64,000 bases of DNA from JAUYQR01 sp050632395 (GTDB lineage: Bacteria > Pseudomonadota > Alphaproteobacteria > Rhodobacterales > Rhodobacteraceae), in the NCBI RefSeq assembly GCF_050632395.1, contig NZ_CP192600.1, positions 2,976,001 to 3,040,000 of the forward strand. The letters are read 5' to 3'. The position numbers and the translations under genes are program-made. The notes beneath the pieces are model-generated. The model was not told the DNA's origin. It ran no database searches and saw nothing but the letters and a program-made list of their open reading frames with translations. Below, one piece after another: positions 61,493 to 64,000 of the stretch; the first letter of the stretch is position 1; every line of letters begins with the position of its first letter.

Positions 61493-62429
61493 CCGCGTCC
61501 CTCGCCAGTTCATCACGCAGCGCGACCAGCCGCGCCACCGCCTGCGCACGCCACGCGGCACGCGCGGGCAAATCCTCCACCGCAATCACGCGGCGTCGTT
61601 CCGCATCTATCCGTGCAACCAGATCATCGGGCCACAGACAGCCGGTTTCGCCGCGTGCCTCGCCCATCGCCCGATAGGCCGGTCCCATCCGGGCGGCGTG
61701 GGCACGAATGCCACCGGGGGTGTTCAGTTCAGCCGTCTCGAACGGTCCCGACAGCGCCCAGCGCGGACCAAGCCCCAGCCTCATGACCGCATCCACCGCC
61801 GCCGCATCGACAACGCCTTCGCCAACCAGCCGATATGCCTCGCGCAGAACCGCACCTTGCAGACGGTTTAGCACAAAGCCGTCGATTTCATGGTTCAACA
61901 CGACGGGGGTGAAACCGGCCGTCTCGAACAGGGCGGATGCCCGGGTCTGCGTCGCTACAAGCGTGGCCGGTGCTGGAACAATCTCGATCATGCGCAAGAC
62001 CGCGGGCGGGTTGACCGGATGCGCCACAAGACAGCGCGCCTGATCTGCTGCGTCAGGCAGGATCCGCGACATGACGATCGCCGAGGACGCGGTGGCCAGA
62101 ACCGCATCGGCGGGCGCATCAGACAGAAGACGGGCAAAGATTGCCTGCTTGACGGCAAGGTCTTCCGGCCCCGCCTCGATCACCAAAGCGGCAGACCGAA
62201 CTTGCGCTGTCGCGTCGGGCAGAACATCGATCTGCCCCGCCCCGCCTCGCCGCAAGCCGGCAAGGGCAATCGCATCGACCTGCGTCGCAATCCCGGTCGA
62301 CGCCGCGTCGCGCCGGGCGGCGTCAGGGTCCGCCAACGTCACGTCAAAGCCGGCATCCGCAAAACTCGCCGCAAACGACAGCCCGATAGACCCGGCGCCC
62401 AGGATCACGACATTCAAGCCCGGCAACAT
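61482..62429 (-). CDS. 3-hydroxyacyl-CoA dehydrogenase-family enzyme, L-gulonate 3-dehydrogenase-like
   Basis: A 315-residue NAD-dependent enzyme. VVILGAGSIGLSFAASFADAGFDVTLADPD is the NAD motif; LVAHPVNPPAVLRMIEIVPAP and NHEIDGFVLNRLQGAVLREAYRLVGEGVV match the lambda-crystallin/L-gulonate dehydrogenase branch, which acts on free hydroxy acids, more than fatty-acid enzymes. Carnitine dehydrogenase is related. ATG 62429 is preferred because an AAGGAAAAGG precedes it and the operator then sits 37 bases upstream, as at the other operon. Confidence 0.83.
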   Translation of the reverse strand: MLPGLNVVILGAGSIGLSFAASFADAGFDVTLADPDAARRDAASTGIATQVDAIALAGLRRGGAGQIDVLPDATAQVRSAALVIEAGPEDLAVKQAIFARLLSDAPADAVLATASSAIVMSRILPDAADQARCLVAHPVNPPAVLRMIEIVPAPATLVATQTRASALFETAGFTPVVLNHEIDGFVLNRLQGAVLREAYRLVGEGVVDAAAVDAVMRLGLGPRWALSGPFETAELNTPGGIRAHAARMGPAYRAMGEARGETGCLWPDDLVARIDAERRRVIAVEDLPARAAWRAQAVARLVALRDELARDADDS

Positions 62430-62465
62430 CGCGCCATCAACCTTTTCCTTGATTTCGTTCACATG

Positions 62466-62481
62466 GCGCACAATTGTGCGC
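62466..62481. promoter_or_regulatory. Perfect 16-bp palindrome, candidate IclR operator of a divergent promoter
   Basis: GCGCACAATTGTGCGC is fully symmetric. It sits 37 bases from the minus-strand dehydrogenase start and 39 bases from the plus-strand SDR start, so one dimer could control both. GTTCACATG lies on its left, as at 57691-57706. The match between the two sites supports a shared regulator. Confidence 0.7.
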
Positions 62482-62519
62482 TTATTGACTGGATAGCCGC
62501 AAAGAGGACACCACGCAAC

Positions 62520-63284
62520 ATGACACTTGGAACAGACCTAAGTGGTCGCACGGCGGTTGTCACGGGCGGGATCTCGGGCCTGGGGCGCGCCATTGCTGAG
62601 CGGCTGGCGCTGGCCGGGGCGACCATCACCGTGGTGGACACAGTCGATGCCCTTGCCCGTTCCGTCTTGCCGGAGGGCTGGACATCCTTTGCGGCGGATC
62701 TTGGCTCTTTGGACAGCATGTCGCACCTGCGCAGCTTGGCGGACAGTCTGGGCAGCGTGGATATCGTCATCGCCAATGCCGGGCTTGTGCCGCCTTGGCG
62801 CGGGGTCGCCGCGCTGGACGCTGCGGAATGGCAGCGCGTGATGGCGGTCAACGTCTGGGGTGTCGCCGCCACGCTGGGCGCTTTTGCCGGGGCATTGGCC
62901 CGAACCGGGCGCGGCAGTGCCGTGGTCATGGCCTCGATCAACGGTTATCGCGCACATCCGTCCCAGATGCTGTACACCGCGTCAAAACACGCGGTCATCG
63001 GGGTCATGCGCTCGGCCGCGCTGGAATTGGGCGCAGCGGGTACCCGTGTCAACGCCCTTGCGCCCGGCCCCATCGCGACCGAAGCACTGGTTGCACGGAT
63101 CGCCACGCGCCACGCGGCAGGCGGCCCCGAGGTGGAGGCCGCCCTTGCAGGCATGGCCGCCGACACCGCATTGAAGCGGATGGTCACACCGGCACAGGTC
63201 GCCGCGACAGCGCATTGGCTGTCATCGGACGCCTCAGCCGGAATCACCGGCATCGTGGTCCCGGTTGAGGCGGGTTTGCCTTAA
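62520..63284 (+). CDS. Short-chain dehydrogenase/reductase
   Basis: A 254-residue classical SDR. VVTGGISGLGRAIAERLALAGA is the nucleotide motif, followed by NAGLVPP, the catalytic serine in MASINGYRA and YTASK near residue 155; ITGIVVPVEAGLP is the usual end. The ATG at 62520 lies 39 bases after the palindrome. It is divergent from the gulonate-dehydrogenase-like gene and ends overlapping the convergent isomerase-like gene by four bases. A sugar or sugar-acid substrate is inferred from the context. Confidence 0.87.
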   Translation: MTLGTDLSGRTAVVTGGISGLGRAIAERLALAGATITVVDTVDALARSVLPEGWTSFAADLGSLDSMSHLRSLADSLGSVDIVIANAGLVPPWRGVAALDAAEWQRVMAVNVWGVAATLGAFAGALARTGRGSAVVMASINGYRAHPSQMLYTASKHAVIGVMRSAALELGAAGTRVNALAPGPIATEALVARIATRHAAGGPEVEAALAGMAADTALKRMVTPAQVAATAHWLSSDASAGITGIVVPVEAGLP

Positions 63285-64000
63285 CCCAGCGGCTTCCAGC
63301 CATGCTGGGCAAGAATGGCGTGGCTGGCGCGGATGTCCTCGTCCGGGTTTGCTCCGGGCGCCAGCGCGTCGGTGATGATCTCCAGCACCGTGGCGCCGCT
63401 ATATCCGATGTCTGCCAGCGCTTGCGCCGCCGGGGCGGGCTGGACGATGCCGGTTCCCAGCCGTTCATGTTTGAAATCGCCATAGCCCGAGTCCGAGATG
63501 TGGACGTTCTTCACAAGGCCACCCAGCATGCGGATGGCAGCCGCCGGATCTTCCTTGATGAATGCCGAATTGCACACGTCGAAATTGACGCCAATCGACG
63601 GGTCGATGAGCGCGGCGGTATCCTTCATGTCCTTTGCCGTCGGCAGGAAGGTGAAGGGCACGTTTTCCAGCAGCAATTCGACCCCAGTCCCCTTGGCATG
63701 GGCTACAAGCTGTTTCATGCCCTCAACGAACCACTCCAGCATCCAGGCGACAGGAGGGTTGATCAGGCTGTTCACCGGCCCAGGAATCGCCACGACATAT
63801 GGGCACTTCCACTCCGCCGCCATATCGATCGCCTCGCGGTAGCGATCGAGAGTGTAGTCGCGCATCAGCCGGTCAACACCGTTGGGGTTGTTGTCGAGCA
63901 GGGGATAGCAAAACGAGGTGATCGCACCGCCTTCGCCGTCCAGCCAGCTTGCATATTCGCGCCGTTGCGCCGTTGAGAGTTCGCGAGGCCAGCAATGCGG
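63281..64000 (-). CDS. Sugar phosphate isomerase/epimerase family protein (partial)
   Basis: A xylose-isomerase-like TIM barrel; 239 codons are visible and the frame remains open through the window end, so the start lies beyond 64000. LLLENVPFTFLPTAKDM gives the metal-site glutamate, GVNFDVCNSAFI the aspartate, NVHISDSGYGDFKHERLGTG the histidine and arginine region, and TVLEIITDA the final glutamate. Family members isomerise or epimerise ketoses, inosose or keto sugar acids. It may complete the sugar-acid pathway suggested by the neighbouring dehydrogenases. Confidence 0.84.
   Translation of the reverse strand, partial: PHCWPRELSTAQRREYASWLDGEGGAITSFCYPLLDNNPNGVDRLMRDYTLDRYREAIDMAAEWKCPYVVAIPGPVNSLINPPVAWMLEWFVEGMKQLVAHAKGTGVELLLENVPFTFLPTAKDMKDTAALIDPSIGVNFDVCNSAFIKEDPAAAIRMLGGLVKNVHISDSGYGDFKHERLGTGIVQPAPAAQALADIGYSGATVLEIITDALAPGANPDEDIRASHAILAQHGWKPLG

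Overview
The window is a GC-rich, gene-dense chromosomal segment with short intergenic gaps and many ATGA start/stop overlaps. Gene content (a complete C-P lyase locus, many ABC uptake operons, GlxA, GntR and IclR regulators, Tat-exported binding proteins) fits an alphaproteobacterium of the Rhodobacterales (Rhodobacter/Paracoccus/Roseobacter relatives). No rRNA, tRNA or CRISPR array was found. The genus is an inference; no marker gene is present.

Region 1 (1-9015) is a phosphonate (C-P lyase) locus: the end of phnE, a hexapeptide transferase, phnF on the opposite strand, phnGHI, a small antisense membrane-protein gene, phnJKL and phnN, a DUF1045 protein on the opposite strand, and phnM. Region 2 (9046-18637) holds an AbrB-type membrane protein, a polyamine-type ABC transporter in an operon with a 40-codon ORF and a GlxA-type regulator, a LysR regulator, and a convergent pair encoding creatininase and creatinase (creatinine to creatine to sarcosine plus urea). 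Region 3 (18788-33836) is an eleven-gene minus-strand operon with a ribose-type ABC transporter, an amidase, a PuuE-like deacetylase, an N-carbamoylsarcosine-amidase-like hydrolase, a CoA transferase, a CitE-like lyase and two alcohol dehydrogenases. It is divergent from a GntR regulator and an orphan AceE-like thiamine-diphosphate enzyme.

Region 4 (34059-42585) is the most interesting part. A Rieske protein without a mononuclear-iron site, an oxygenase that keeps the iron site but has lost its Rieske cluster, and a glutathione-transferase-like protein are translationally coupled. A purine-deaminase-like amidohydrolase and a complete BMP/nucleoside-type ABC importer follow. The arrangement recalls the NdmC/NdmE part of the caffeine N-demethylase of Pseudomonas putida CBB5, but with the Rieske domain on its own small polypeptide. 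It suggests uptake, N-demethylation and deamination of a methylated purine.

Region 5 (42586-46400) is a low-GC patch of foreign appearance: an acyltransferase whose third codon is a stop, and a decayed IS6-family element with recognisable inverted repeats. Region 6 (46418-64000) holds an eleven-gene minus-strand operon (sugar-type ABC transporter, DapA-family lyase, two SDRs, aminotransferase, deacetylase, aldehyde dehydrogenase, glutathione transferase), a divergent IclR regulator preceded by a 31-codon ORF, a second operon for a multi-subunit flavin/iron-sulfur dehydrogenase and a gulonate-dehydrogenase-like enzyme, a divergent SDR and a partial sugar isomerase. Nearly identical palindromes in front of both operons suggest one IclR-controlled regulon.
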